Source: Tardiphaga sp. (lineage in GTDB: Bacteria; Pseudomonadota; Alphaproteobacteria; Rhizobiales; Xanthobacteraceae). From it: DNA of 64,000 nucleotides. The stretch's first letter is position 1, and each line of letters starts with the position of its first letter. The notes under the pieces are model-generated. The model had not been told where the DNA came from and made no database searches. It saw only the letters and a program-made list of their open reading frames with translations. Shown here piece after piece: positions 51,058 through 60,195 of the stretch. The position numbers were made by a program, and so were the translations under genes. Where the stretch lies: assembly GCF_028290495.1 (NCBI RefSeq), contig NZ_JAQGJT010000026.1:17898-81897 (forward strand), in the 5' to 3' direction.

Positions 51058-54000
51058 TCGCCCGCATCATCGCATGGTCGGCCCACAACCTGCTCCTGGT
51101 GCTGTTCGGCACCGGCTTCGCCGTTGCCGCCGGAATTTATGCGCTGGCCCATCTGCCGCTCGATGCCATCCCTGACCTCTCCGATACCCAGGTGATCGTC
51201 TACACGGAGTATCCCGGCCAGGCGCCGCAGGTGATCGAAGACCAGGTCACCTATCCGCTGACCACCGCGATGCTGACCGTTCCGAAGTCGAAGGTGGTCC
51301 GCGGCTTTTCATTCTTCGGCGTTTCTTTCGTCTACGTCATCTTTGAGGACGGGACCGACATCTACTGGGCGCGTTCCAGGGTCCTTGAGTTCCTGAATGG
51401 CGCCGCCTCGCGACTGCCCGCCGGCGTCACGCCGACGATGGGGCCGGACGCTACCGGAGTCGGCTGGGTCTACCAGTACGCGGTCATGTCTAAGGAACTG
51501 AACCTTGCCGACACGCGGGCTATCCAGGACTGGAATCTGAAGTTCGCGCTCGCAAAGGCGGAGGGCGTCGCCGAGGTCGCCAGCGTCGGCGGCTTCGTCA
51601 AGCAGTACAACGTCGTTCTCGATCCGCTGCGGATGCGCGACCTCGGCATCACCATGCAGAAGATGCGCGACGCCATCCGCGCCAGCAACGCCGACGTCGG
51701 CGGCCGCACCGTGGAGCTTTCGGAATTCGAGTACGTCATCCGGGGCAAGGGCTACCTGAAATCGATCAATGACCTCGGCAATGTCGTGCTCAAGACCAAC
51801 AACGGCACGCCGGTGCTGCTGCGCGATGTCGCGCGGGTCGAACTCGGTCCCGACGAGCGGCGAGGCATCACGGAGCTTAACGGCGAAGGCGAGGTGGCCA
51901 GCGGTATCGTGCTGCAGCGCTTCGGCGTCAACGCGCTCGACGTCATCGAGAACGTCAAGAAGCGGTTCAAGGAAATCGCCAGCAGCCTTCCGAAGTCCGT
52001 TGAGATTGTTGCAGTCTACGACCGTTCGAACCTGATCAACGCGGCTATAGCCACTCTCAAACACACACTGCTTGAGGAAAGCGTCGTAGTCGCGCTGGTC
52101 TGCGTCGTTTTCCTGCTGCACGTCAGGAGCGCGCTGGTCGCGATCCTGATGCTTCCGGTCGGCGTTCTGATGGCGTTCGGCGCCATGAAGTTGCTTGGAC
52201 TGGGGTCCAACATCATGAGTCTGGGGGGCATCGCCATCGCGATCGGCGCCATGGTCGACGCCGCCATCGTGATGATCGAGAACGCCCACAAGCATCTCGA
52301 GCGGGCCGCTCCCGGAAAATCGCGTGTCGACGTCCTGATCGAGGCGGCCTCCGAAGTGGGCCCGGCGCTGTTCTTCAGCCTACTGATCATCACCGTGTCG
52401 TTCATGCCGATCTTCACGCTGGAATCGCAGGAAGGGCGGCTGTTCAGCCCGCTGGCATTCACCAAGACGTTTTCGATGGCCGCCGCGGCCATCCTGTCGG
52501 TGACGCTGGTCCCGGCGTTGATGATCCTGTTCGTCCGCGGCCGGATTATCCCGGAGCGCAAGAATCCCCTCAACCGCTTCCTGATCTGGATATATCGACC
52601 CGTCATCAAGGGCGTCATGCGGGCAAAGACGCTGGTCTTGCTGCTTGCGGCCGCAGTCCTCGCGGTGAGCATCTGGCCGGCAAGCCGGCTCGGTACCGAG
52701 TTCATGCCCAGTCTGAACGAGGGCACGTTGATGTACATGCCGACGACGCTGCCTGGCATCTCCGTGACCAAGGCGGGCGAACTGCTTCAGATGCAGGACC
52801 GGATCATCCGGTCGTTCCCGGAGGTGGCGTCCGTCTATGGCAAGGCGGGGCGTGCCGCGACCGCGACGGATCCGGCGCCTTCCGAGATGTTCGAGACGAT
52901 CGTCAATCTCAAGCCCAAGGAGGAATGGCGTCCGGGCCTGACGGTCGATGGGCTGATCGCCGAGATGGACAAGGCGCTGCAGTTTCCGGGGGTGTCGAAT
53001 GCGTGGACCATGCCGATCAAGGCCCGCATCGATATGCTCTCCACCGGCATCAGGACGCCGATCGGCGTCAAGGTGATCGGAACTGACCTGGTCGAGATCG
53101 ATCGGCTCGCCAAACAGATCGAGCAGGTTATGAAGGCAGTCCCTGGCACGTCGTCCGCCTACGCCGAGCGCGGCATCGGCGGCTACTACCTCGATGTGAC
53201 GCCGGATCGGGAGGCGCTGGCGCGCTATGGCATCATGATCCAGGACGTCCAGGACGTGATTGCGACGGCGCTGGGCGGGCAGACCGTGACGACCACCGTG
53301 GAGGGCCGTCAGCGCTTCTCCGTCAACATGCGTTATCCACGCGACCTCCGGGACAGCCCGCAGGCCATCGCCAGCGACGTGCTCGTCCCCATGCCCGGAG
53401 GTGGTGCGGTTCCGCTCGGCGAGGTGGCCAAGGTCGCGCCGGCGAGGGGGCCGACATCGATCCGGACCGAAAACGGGCAGTTGGCGACCTACATCTATGT
53501 CGACATCCGCGACCGCGACCGCGACCTCGGCGGCTACGTGGCCGACGCAAAGCGCGCCGTCCAGGCCAGCATCCAGTTTCCGCCGGGTTATTACGTGATG
53601 TGGAGCGGTCAGTACGAATATCTCGAACGCGCCACGGCGCGCCTCAAGATCGTCGTGCCGGTGACCCTGCTGATCATCTTTCTCCTGCTGTACCTGAACT
53701 CCCGGTCGATCACAGAAACCTTGATTGTGATGCTGTCGCTGCCATTCGCGATGGTCGGCGGCCTCTGGCTCATGTGGTGGCTGGGCTTCAATCTCTCGGT
53801 GGCCGTCGCGGTCGGCTTCATCGCCCTGGCTGGCGTTGCCGCCGAAACCGGCGTGGTGATGCTGATGTACCTCAACCAGGCCTTGGCGGCGATCCAGGTA
53901 CGGCGGGACGCCGAGGGCCGGCCCCTGACGCGTAACGATCTGTACGATGCCATCATGGAGGGAGCCGTCGAGCGCGTCCGTCCGAAGATGATGACGGTGG

Positions 54001-54236
54001 TGGCCATCATGGCAGGCCTGCTGCCGATCATGTGGAGCACGGGAACCGGCTCGGAGATCATGCAACGCATCGCGGTCCCAATGATCGGCGGCATGATCTC
54101 ATCGACGCTCCTGACGCTGATCGTCATTCCGGCGATCTTCGGGCTGGTCAAAGGTTTCCGACTTTCGTCAGCCGATACCGAAGCGAAAGCAGGAGGGGCT
54201 AAACGGTATTCCGCGTCTTTTTCAGAAACCCTCTGA
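51054..54236 (+). CDS. cusA: CusA/CzcA heavy-metal RND pump
   Basis: 1060 residues, 12 membrane helices and two large periplasmic loops. The N-terminal YAL-HLPLDAIPDLSDTQVIV region (HLPLDAIPDLSDTQV) is typical of heavy-metal RND pumps. Methionines of the CusA cleft are present: NEGTLMYMPTTLPGI and RIDMLSTGIRTPIGVKV. That favours Cu(I)/Ag(I) over Zn/Co/Cd. Proton-relay acid Asp in VDAAIVMIENAHKH is kept. It ends with GSEIMQRIAVPMIGGM and a final hydrophilic tail. Confidence 0.92.
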   Translation: MIARIIAWSAHNLLLVLFGTGFAVAAGIYALAHLPLDAIPDLSDTQVIVYTEYPGQAPQVIEDQVTYPLTTAMLTVPKSKVVRGFSFFGVSFVYVIFEDGTDIYWARSRVLEFLNGAASRLPAGVTPTMGPDATGVGWVYQYAVMSKELNLADTRAIQDWNLKFALAKAEGVAEVASVGGFVKQYNVVLDPLRMRDLGITMQKMRDAIRASNADVGGRTVELSEFEYVIRGKGYLKSINDLGNVVLKTNNGTPVLLRDVARVELGPDERRGITELNGEGEVASGIVLQRFGVNALDVIENVKKRFKEIASSLPKSVEIVAVYDRSNLINAAIATLKHTLLEESVVVALVCVVFLLHVRSALVAILMLPVGVLMAFGAMKLLGLGSNIMSLGGIAIAIGAMVDAAIVMIENAHKHLERAAPGKSRVDVLIEAASEVGPALFFSLLIITVSFMPIFTLESQEGRLFSPLAFTKTFSMAAAAILSVTLVPALMILFVRGRIIPERKNPLNRFLIWIYRPVIKGVMRAKTLVLLLAAAVLAVSIWPASRLGTEFMPSLNEGTLMYMPTTLPGISVTKAGELLQMQDRIIRSFPEVASVYGKAGRAATATDPAPSEMFETIVNLKPKEEWRPGLTVDGLIAEMDKALQFPGVSNAWTMPIKARIDMLSTGIRTPIGVKVIGTDLVEIDRLAKQIEQVMKAVPGTSSAYAERGIGGYYLDVTPDREALARYGIMIQDVQDVIATALGGQTVTTTVEGRQRFSVNMRYPRDLRDSPQAIASDVLVPMPGGGAVPLGEVAKVAPARGPTSIRTENGQLATYIYVDIRDRDRDLGGYVADAKRAVQASIQFPPGYYVMWSGQYEYLERATARLKIVVPVTLLIIFLLLYLNSRSITETLIVMLSLPFAMVGGLWLMWWLGFNLSVAVAVGFIALAGVAAETGVVMLMYLNQALAAIQVRRDAEGRPLTRNDLYDAIMEGAVERVRPKMMTVVAIMAGLLPIMWSTGTGSEIMQRIAVPMIGGMISSTLLTLIVIPAIFGLVKGFRLSSADTEAKAGGAKRYSASFSETL

Positions 54237-54247
54237 CTAGGCGAAAT

Positions 54248-54267
54248 GGGCGTCCTCTCGGACGCCC
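54248..54267 (+). terminator. Hairpin after cusA
   Basis: Perfect 8-bp stem GGGCGTCC / GGACGCCC with loop TCTC, 11 bp after the stop. It lacks a clear T-tract. Confidence 0.5.
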
Positions 54268-54487
54268 GCCGCACCCGACGCCCCGCTTCTGATCAGCGAG
54301 GTCGTATCGGCCAGGTCGCTGAACGAACCAGGGGGAATATGAATTGTGGGTCGCCAAGGGCCCAGAGAAGTTTGGCGGGTTGCCTCCATAGTTGAGGCGA
54401 TTTCGACCCGTGGCAGCGCAGATTCGTCACGTCCCTATGGGGCGTTTTACTCACATATGAGTGGCACGACAGCCACGCGCCCGCCTG

Positions 54488-55045
54488 CTACGGATCCAGC
54501 TCTGTATCCCAGTACAGATAGTCCAGCCAGCTATCGTGCAGATAGTTCGGCGGGAACAGCCGGCCGTTGCGGTGCAACTGGTGCACCGTGGGGGAGAATG
54601 CGGTCTGCCGCGGGAACATGCGCGCCTGCTGCGTCGTCATGTCGGCCTTGCGCAGGTTGCAGGGCGAGCAGGCCGCGACGACGTTCTCCCAGGTGGTCTG
54701 GCCCCCCTTCGAGCGCGGGACGATGTGGTCGAAGGTGAGGTCGTCGTGATTGCCGCAATACTGGCAGGTAAAGCGGTCGCGCAGGAACACGTTGAAGCGC
54801 GTGAACGCGGGGTGTGTCGTCGGCTTGACGAAGGATTTCAGGGACACCACGCTGGGCAGCTGGATCTCGAACGACGGGCTGTGCACCGCGTGATCGTAGT
54901 GCTCAACGATATTGACGCGGTCGAGGAACACCGCCTTGATCGCATCCTGCCACGACCACAGTGACAGTGGATAATAGCTCAGCGGCCGGAAGTCCGCGTT
55001 GAGGACGAGTACCGGCCAACCACCTTGCGAGACATGTGCGTTCAA
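54488..55045 (-). CDS. HNH endonuclease
   Basis: 185 residues. The N-terminus PVLVLNADFRPLSYYPLSLW is the pattern of the widespread bacterial HNH group. The HNH core is CQYCGNHDDLTFDHIVPRSKGG followed by CSPCNLRKAD (two CxxC zinc pairs and the catalytic DH). Its biological role is unproven; copies sit in the core genome of many alphaproteobacteria, not only in mobile elements. Confidence 0.88.
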   Translation of the reverse strand: MNAHVSQGGWPVLVLNADFRPLSYYPLSLWSWQDAIKAVFLDRVNIVEHYDHAVHSPSFEIQLPSVVSLKSFVKPTTHPAFTRFNVFLRDRFTCQYCGNHDDLTFDHIVPRSKGGQTTWENVVAACSPCNLRKADMTTQQARMFPRQTAFSPTVHQLHRNGRLFPPNYLHDSWLDYLYWDTELDP

Positions 55046-55161
55046 CTAACGCTCCTGACCCCACCCCGACGCTGCGAAGCAGCCAACGCCGTCATACTAC
55101 AGGCAGCGTGACGGCGTTGTGAAGGGTGTTGGTGGGGTGCTCCCCGGCGGCATCTGCCCGA
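55046..55161. other. Gene-free stretch
   Basis: No gene and no strong repeat seen in this part of the gap between the HNH and HxlR genes. Confidence 0.4.
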
Positions 55162-55260
55162 TCAGGCACTCGGTACCGTGCCGCCGTCGATGACATCCTC
55201 GGTTCCGGTGATGGCGGAAACGCGTTTCGAGGCCAGAAAGGCGACGAGGTCTGCGATTTT
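55162..55260 (-). pseudogene. C-terminal fragment of a short-chain dehydrogenase
   Basis: Minus-strand frame reading [19 protein letters not shown] then [10 protein letters not shown] and stop. This is the end of the SDR fold (ADxVAFLAS ... G...DGG). The rest of the gene is missing. It lies next to an HxlR-type regulator, whose relatives often control such enzymes. Confidence 0.65.
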
Positions 55261-55443
55261 CGTTCTACTCAAATACCAATCGGACGTGAACCAGAGCAGC
55301 AAATCGTTTGATAGTCGCGCGCCGTCACTACGGCAGCGGCTGGCGGAACCGATCGAGGAAGCCGCTGGAATCTCCAGCGAAATGTCCGCTCGCGTCCAGC
55401 GCCTCGGCGATGGCCGGGCCGATGCCGCCTTCGGGAAAGGACC

Positions 55444-55944
55444 TCATCGCCCGGCGCTGCTGCGGCTGCCCGATGGCGGTCGACGGCGTGGTTTCGACAG
55501 CGCCTCGGCGGCTTTGCGGACCGTGGTGTCGGCAAAGCTCAATGCGCCGCCCTCGCGGGAGGGCAGCACCAGCCGTGCAACAGGCCGGCCGGATCGATCC
55601 AGCAGTTCCGAGCGCGCCTCGCCCGGCGCATACAGATGGGCTTCGCCCCATTGCCGCAGGCTGACGACGACATGAAACAGCCCGCGCCCCTTGTCCGTCA
55701 GTGCATACTCGCTGAACGCACTGCCATCGGACGCCGGCACGACGTCCAGCACGCCATGTTCGACCAGGCTGCGCAGCCGCGTGCTCAGGATGCCCTTGGC
55801 GATGCCGAGGTTCTTCTGGAATTCGCCGAAGCGACGGATGCCGTCGAAGGCGTCGCGGACAATGAGCAGCGACCACCAGTCGCCGATCGCGTCCAGCGCA
55901 CGCGCCACCGGGCATTCCGCGGCCGCCAATGTCCTGCGTTTCAC
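55444..55944 (-). CDS. HxlR family winged-helix regulator
   Basis: 166 residues. MKRRTLAAAECPVARALDAIGDWWSLLIVRDA in part (CPVARALDAIGDWWSLLI) is the HxlR N-terminal signature with the conserved Cys. The wing region LSTRLRSLVEHGVLDVVP follows. It has a longer C-terminal tail than usual. It is divergent from the MFS gene across a 92-bp gap with a perfect palindrome at 56005-56021, probably its operator. Redox or small-molecule sensing through the Cys is possible. Confidence 0.88.
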   Translation of the reverse strand: MKRRTLAAAECPVARALDAIGDWWSLLIVRDAFDGIRRFGEFQKNLGIAKGILSTRLRSLVEHGVLDVVPASDGSAFSEYALTDKGRGLFHVVVSLRQWGEAHLYAPGEARSELLDRSGRPVARLVLPSREGGALSFADTTVRKAAEALSKPRRRPPSGSRSSAGR

Positions 55945-56004
55945 CCTCGGCTTCCTTCCTTCGATGTGGTCCTAAATTAAGACTGGACGGCGCATTCCGC
56001 AACT

Positions 56005-56021
56005 GGTTCTATAATAGAACC
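56005..56021. promoter_or_regulatory. Palindromic operator over a TATAAT box
   Basis: GGTTCTAT-A-ATAGAACC, an 8-1-8 perfect palindrome. It contains CTATAAT, a likely -10 box for the MFS gene. HxlR binding here would block that promoter directly. Confidence 0.7.
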
Positions 56022-56036
56022 AAATGGAGATGCCCC

Positions 56037-57290
56037 GTGAGTCCTTGCACCGACGAAGAAATCCGCCCGCAGGAGATGCCGCCCGCGCTGTCGCAGCGGG
56101 TTATCTGGTTGTTTGCGGTGGCCTGCGGCGTCAGCGTCGCCAACGTCTATCTCGCGCAGCCGCTGCTGGATTCGATGGCGCATGATCTGGCGATCGACCC
56201 GGCGGTCATCGGGATCGTCATGACGTTGACCCAGATCGGCTACGCGCTCGGACTGATCTTCATCGTTCCGCTCGGCGACCTGATCGACCGCCGCCGGCTG
56301 ATCCTCGGGCAGACCGTGCTGTCGGCCATCGCGCTGGCCGTCGTCGGCCTTGTTCAGAATGCGGTCGTCGTGTTGATCGCCCTCGTGGCCGTCGGACTGC
56401 TGGCGGTGGTGGTGCAGGTTCTGGTGGCGTTCACCGCCACACTTGCCGCGCCGGCGTCGCGCGGCCGCGCGGTCGGCACCGTCACCAGCGGCGTGGTGAT
56501 CGGCATTCTGCTCGCCCGCGTATTCGCCGGCGCACTCGCCGATTTCGGCGGATGGCGGCTGGTCTATCTCGTATCAGCCGGACTGATGCTGTCGCTGGCG
56601 GTTCTGCTGAACCATGCGATGCCCGCTCATCGCCAGCCGCGAGGCGCCGCATCCTATACGGCGCTGCTGCGTTCGACCGCCATGCTGTTCGTCGAAGAAC
56701 CGCTGTTGCGCCTTCGTGCGACCTTCGCGCTGCTGACCTTCGCCGCGATGAATGTGTTCTGGTCCTCGATCGTCCTGCTGCTCAGTTCCCCACCCTGGTC
56801 GTTGCCGCACAGTGCGATCGGACTGCTCGGCCTCGCCGGCGTCGCAGGGGCGCTGGCGGCCAGCAGCGCGGGGCGGCTGGCGGATCGCGGTTTCGCTACA
56901 GTCGTGACCGGCGGCGCGCTGATCCTGATGCTGGCAAGCTGGGCGCCGCTGGCGCTGGCGCCCTCGTCGATGCTGGCCCTCATCGTCGGCGTGATCGTCA
57001 TCGACCTCGCGGTGCAGGCGGTGCATGTCACCAACCAGAGCCTGATTTTCGCTGCGCGGCCGGAAGCGCACAGCCGTCTGGTCGGCGGCTACATGGTGTT
57101 CTATTCGATCGGCAGTGCGTGCGGCTCGATTTCATCGACCTTCATCTATGCCAGGGCCGGCTGGTACGGCGTCTGTGCTCTCGGCGCGGCGATCAGCGCC
57201 TGTGCGCTTGTCCTGTGGGTATTCACCACTTTGCGACGGCGGCGCTCAACATCGGAGTGCCCCGGCACTCCGGCGACGGCGGGCAACTGA
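56037..57290 (+). CDS. MFS drug or metabolite exporter
   Basis: 417 residues from GTG 56037, chosen since GGAG lies 8 nt upstream and since the frame before it would read through the operator. Twelve hydrophobic segments; ANVYLAQPLLDSMAHDL in TM1, GYALGLIFIVPLGDLIDRRRL gives the cytoplasmic motif A (LGDLIDRRR), typical of the 12-TM DHA1-type MFS exporters. The divergent HxlR gene likely controls it. Confidence 0.85.
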   Translation: MSPCTDEEIRPQEMPPALSQRVIWLFAVACGVSVANVYLAQPLLDSMAHDLAIDPAVIGIVMTLTQIGYALGLIFIVPLGDLIDRRRLILGQTVLSAIALAVVGLVQNAVVVLIALVAVGLLAVVVQVLVAFTATLAAPASRGRAVGTVTSGVVIGILLARVFAGALADFGGWRLVYLVSAGLMLSLAVLLNHAMPAHRQPRGAASYTALLRSTAMLFVEEPLLRLRATFALLTFAAMNVFWSSIVLLLSSPPWSLPHSAIGLLGLAGVAGALAASSAGRLADRGFATVVTGGALILMLASWAPLALAPSSMLALIVGVIVIDLAVQAVHVTNQSLIFAARPEAHSRLVGGYMVFYSIGSACGSISSTFIYARAGWYGVCALGAAISACALVLWVFTTLRRRRSTSECPGTPATAGN

Positions 57291-57296
57291 GCGGGG

Positions 57297-57935
57297 TCAC
57301 ACGCCCTCACGCTTCTTGATGGCGTGATAGTAACTCCACCACAGATGCGCGGCGGCGCCGCGCAACGGGCGCCAGGGTTCGGCGATCGGCGCCATCTGCT
57401 TCACCGTCGGTCGCGCGGGTAGTCCGAGCCCGACCTTGATCGACTCCTGGATGGCGACGTCGCCGGCCGGCCAGGCGTCGCCGTGGCCGAGACAGAACAA
57501 CAGATAGACGTCCGCCGTCCACGGCCCGATGCCGTGCAGTTTCGTCAGCGTGTTATGCGCGGCGTCGGCGTCTTCCTCGGCGAGCACGTCGAGATTGAGC
57601 CGGTCGGCGGCAAGTTCGCGCGCCACGCCCTTCAGCGTCTTGATCTTGGCTGCCGACAGGCCGAGGCGGCCGAGTCGGTCGGCACGAGCTTTGCGCAAGG
57701 CGTCGGGGTGAAACGGCGCGAACGCGCCGGACACCCGGCCCCAGATAGCGGAGGCGGAGGCGACGGAAACCTGCTGGCCGCAGACGATCTGCGCCAACCC
57801 CTCGAACCCCGGCGCGCGGCGTCGCAGCGCCGGCATGCCGGCAACCTGCAGGATGGGCTGCAACCGCGGGTCGAGCCTGACCAGCGCCGTTATGGCGTCG
57901 TCAAGGTCGGCCTGGCTGTTGAGGTGCACGGTCAT
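57297..57935 (-). CDS. AlkA-type DNA-3-methyladenine glycosylase (HhH-GPD)
   Basis: 212 residues. The helix-hairpin-helix is KLHGIGPWTADVYLLF, then the catalytic Asp in WPAGDVAIQESI. Another signature is GLAQIVCGQQVSVASASAIW. The enzyme removes alkylated bases during base-excision repair. It lacks the extra N-terminal domain of E. coli AlkA, as many short family members do. Convergent with the MFS gene, 6 bp apart. Confidence 0.9.
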   Translation of the reverse strand: MTVHLNSQADLDDAITALVRLDPRLQPILQVAGMPALRRRAPGFEGLAQIVCGQQVSVASASAIWGRVSGAFAPFHPDALRKARADRLGRLGLSAAKIKTLKGVARELAADRLNLDVLAEEDADAAHNTLTKLHGIGPWTADVYLLFCLGHGDAWPAGDVAIQESIKVGLGLPARPTVKQMAPIAEPWRPLRGAAAHLWWSYYHAIKKREGV

Positions 57936-57972
57936 CGCGATCTAGGATCATCACGTCCCGCGGAAGAGTTCA

Positions 57973-58848
57973 ATGCCACCCGTTTTCCGTTTTGCGCCCA
58001 GTCCCAACGGTTACCTGCATCTGGGCCATGCCCGGTCGGCGCTGCTGAATTTCGATCTGGCGCAGCAGGCCGGTGGCAGGCTGCTGCTGCGGATCGAGGA
58101 TATCGACCGCGCCCGCTGCAACCCGCACTTCGAGGCGGCGATCTTCGAGGATCTGGATTGGCTGGGGATCACCTGGGAGACCCCGGTGCGGCGGCAGTCC
58201 GAGCATTTTGCGCAATACCGCGCCGCTGCCGACCGGCTGGCGCGCGCCGGGCTGCTGTATCCCTCCTTCGAGAGCCGCGCCGGGATCGCCCGGCTGGTTG
58301 CCGAGGAACAGGCGCGGGGCAAGTGGCCGCACGATCCCGATGGCGTGCCGCTCTATCCCGGCGTGGCGAGAACGCTGACGCCGAAAGCCGTCGCGGAATT
58401 GCGGCTGGCCGGCGCGCCGACTGCCTTGCGGCTGGATATGGATGAAGCCTGTCGCAGGGCCCGGGAACTCGATTGGACCGAACTGGGCGCCGGCCCGTCC
58501 GGCGAGACCGACGCGGTGCTGGCCCGGCCACAGGCCTGGGGTGACGTCATCCTCGCCCGCAAGGAAACACCGACCAGCTATCACCTCTCGGTGGTGATCG
58601 ATGACGCGCTGCAGGGCGTCACCGACGTGGTGCGCGGCCAGGACCTGTTCTGGTCGACCAGCGTGCACCGGCTGTTGCAGGCGCTGCTCGGCCTGCCGCA
58701 GCCGGTCTACCGGCATCACGCGCTGGTGCGCGATGAGAGCGGCGCCAAGCTGGCGAAGTCGAACGGCGCCATCAGCCTGCGGGAGCTGCGTGCGCAGGGC
58801 CTCGGCGCGGCCGACATTCGCCGCATGGCCGGGTTGCCCGCGGCCTGA
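57973..58848 (+). CDS. gluQ: Glutamyl-Q tRNA(Asp) synthetase
   Basis: 291 residues, a truncated GluRS-like protein without anticodon-binding domain. FAPSPNGYLHLGHARSALL is the HIGH region and GAKLAKSNGA the KMSKS-like loop; RIEDIDRARCN and WSTSVHRLLQALLG support it. It glutamylates queuosine-34 of tRNA-Asp. The usual zinc ligands (YPCxCSR) read YPSFESR here, so the zinc site is lost. Confidence 0.93.
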   Translation: MPPVFRFAPSPNGYLHLGHARSALLNFDLAQQAGGRLLLRIEDIDRARCNPHFEAAIFEDLDWLGITWETPVRRQSEHFAQYRAAADRLARAGLLYPSFESRAGIARLVAEEQARGKWPHDPDGVPLYPGVARTLTPKAVAELRLAGAPTALRLDMDEACRRARELDWTELGAGPSGETDAVLARPQAWGDVILARKETPTSYHLSVVIDDALQGVTDVVRGQDLFWSTSVHRLLQALLGLPQPVYRHHALVRDESGAKLAKSNGAISLRELRAQGLGAADIRRMAGLPAA

Positions 58849-58944
58849 GCGTGTCCCGCGACTTTCAGGGGACGCATCAGGTCGGCGGCGTGACTCTTGA
58901 AGTCCTGCCGTGGCATGATGGCGTGGGGATCGGGTGGAAGATAC

Positions 58945-60195
58945 ATGGCGCCAGTAAAGCGCCCGCCGCAGCCGCTGCGGAAGCGCACCAAACGGACATT
59001 GAAGAAGCGCGCCGTGAAAACGACGGCTGCGAAGTCGCATGCCAAGCGCAGCGCCGTGCGTGCCGGTTCGATGGTCGAAGCCGCACTTGCCGCCTTCGCC
59101 CATGAGGTCCGTACGCCGCTTACAGGCATCCTTGCGGTCAGCGACCTGCTTGCCACGTCCGATCTCGACGAACGCGAGCGGCGCTGGGTCGATACCATCA
59201 AGGCCGGCGCCGAACATCTCGCGGGCCTTGCGACCCTGTTCGTCGATGCCGCCCGCAGCAGCAACTCCCGGCTCGAAGTCCGCGAGGACTTCTTCGACCT
59301 GCGCGCGCTGGCGCGAAACTCCGGTGACTCGCTGGCTGGCCGGGCCGCCGCCAAGGGGCTGCAATCCTCGGTGAAGATTTCCGAAAAGCTGCCGGTGTTT
59401 GTGAACGGCGATCCCGTTCGGTTGCGCGCCGCGCTGGAAAACCTGATCGACAACGCCGTCAAATTCACCGACCGCGGCAGCGTCACGCTGAGTGTCAGCC
59501 GGGTGCGGGCTCCGGGCAAGGTCGGGGTCGCCTTTGCGATTGCCGACAGCGGCATCGGCCTGTCGCTGGCCGAAATCAAGAAGCTGTTCCGGCCGTTCTC
59601 GCAGGCCAATGTCAGCATCGCCTCGCGGTTCGGCGGGGCCGGGCTCGGCCTGTCCTCAGTGAAGCAACTCGCGCGCGCGATGGGCGGTGACATCGTGGTG
59701 GCGCAGCGACCAGGCGGCGGCACCGTCTTCACGCTGACGGTGACGCTCGCCAAGGCCAAAGGGCCGATCAGCATTTTGTCCGACTTTGACGGCGAAGATT
59801 ATTCCGGACCGCATGAGCCGCTGCGCGTCCTCAGCGTCGAGGACAATCCGTTCGGCCGCGTCGTGCTCAATGCGATCCTCACCGAACTCGGCCACCAGGC
59901 CGAATTTATCGGCCGCGGCGAGGCCGCCGCCGAGCGCGTTCGGCAGGGCGCCTTTGGTGCGGTCCTGATGGACATGGTGCTGCCGGGCATCAATGGCATC
60001 GAGGCAATCCGGCAAATCCGCGGGCTCGGCACCGCGCAGAGCCGGGTTGCCATCATCGGCGTGTCCGGGCGCGGCGAAGACGAGGCGGCGTCGCTGGCCG
60101 CCGGCGCTGACGCCTTCCTGATCAAGCCTGTGTCTCCACGGGCGCTAGCGACTGCGCTGCTTGAAGCGAGACGCCGCGTGGCAGCCGCGACTTGA
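58945..60195 (+). CDS. Soluble hybrid histidine kinase with receiver
   Basis: 416 residues from ATG 58945. A Lys/Arg-rich N-terminal tail (RKRTKRTLKKRAVK) replaces any sensor or membrane segment. The H-box FAHEVRTPLTGI, the N-box LIDNAVKFTD, DSGIGLS, FRPFSQAN and GGAGLGLSS form the kinase. A receiver follows (LRVLSVEDNP, phospho-Asp in LMDMVLPG, LIKPVS). No partner response regulator is next to it. Its last 74 bp overlap the convergent yihY gene. Confidence 0.88.
   Translation: MAPVKRPPQPLRKRTKRTLKKRAVKTTAAKSHAKRSAVRAGSMVEAALAAFAHEVRTPLTGILAVSDLLATSDLDERERRWVDTIKAGAEHLAGLATLFVDAARSSNSRLEVREDFFDLRALARNSGDSLAGRAAAKGLQSSVKISEKLPVFVNGDPVRLRAALENLIDNAVKFTDRGSVTLSVSRVRAPGKVGVAFAIADSGIGLSLAEIKKLFRPFSQANVSIASRFGGAGLGLSSVKQLARAMGGDIVVAQRPGGGTVFTLTVTLAKAKGPISILSDFDGEDYSGPHEPLRVLSVEDNPFGRVVLNAILTELGHQAEFIGRGEAAAERVRQGAFGAVLMDMVLPGINGIEAIRQIRGLGTAQSRVAIIGVSGRGEDEAASLAAGADAFLIKPVSPRALATALLEARRRVAAAT

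Noticed and set aside
52380..54065. Long minus-strand frame of 561 codons over cusA
   Set aside because: Antisense shadow of a high-GC RND gene; low-complexity composition, no ribosome binding site of note.
57970..59364. 464-codon minus-strand frame spanning gluQ and the histidine kinase
   Set aside because: Crosses two well-supported opposite-strand genes; no protein family features.
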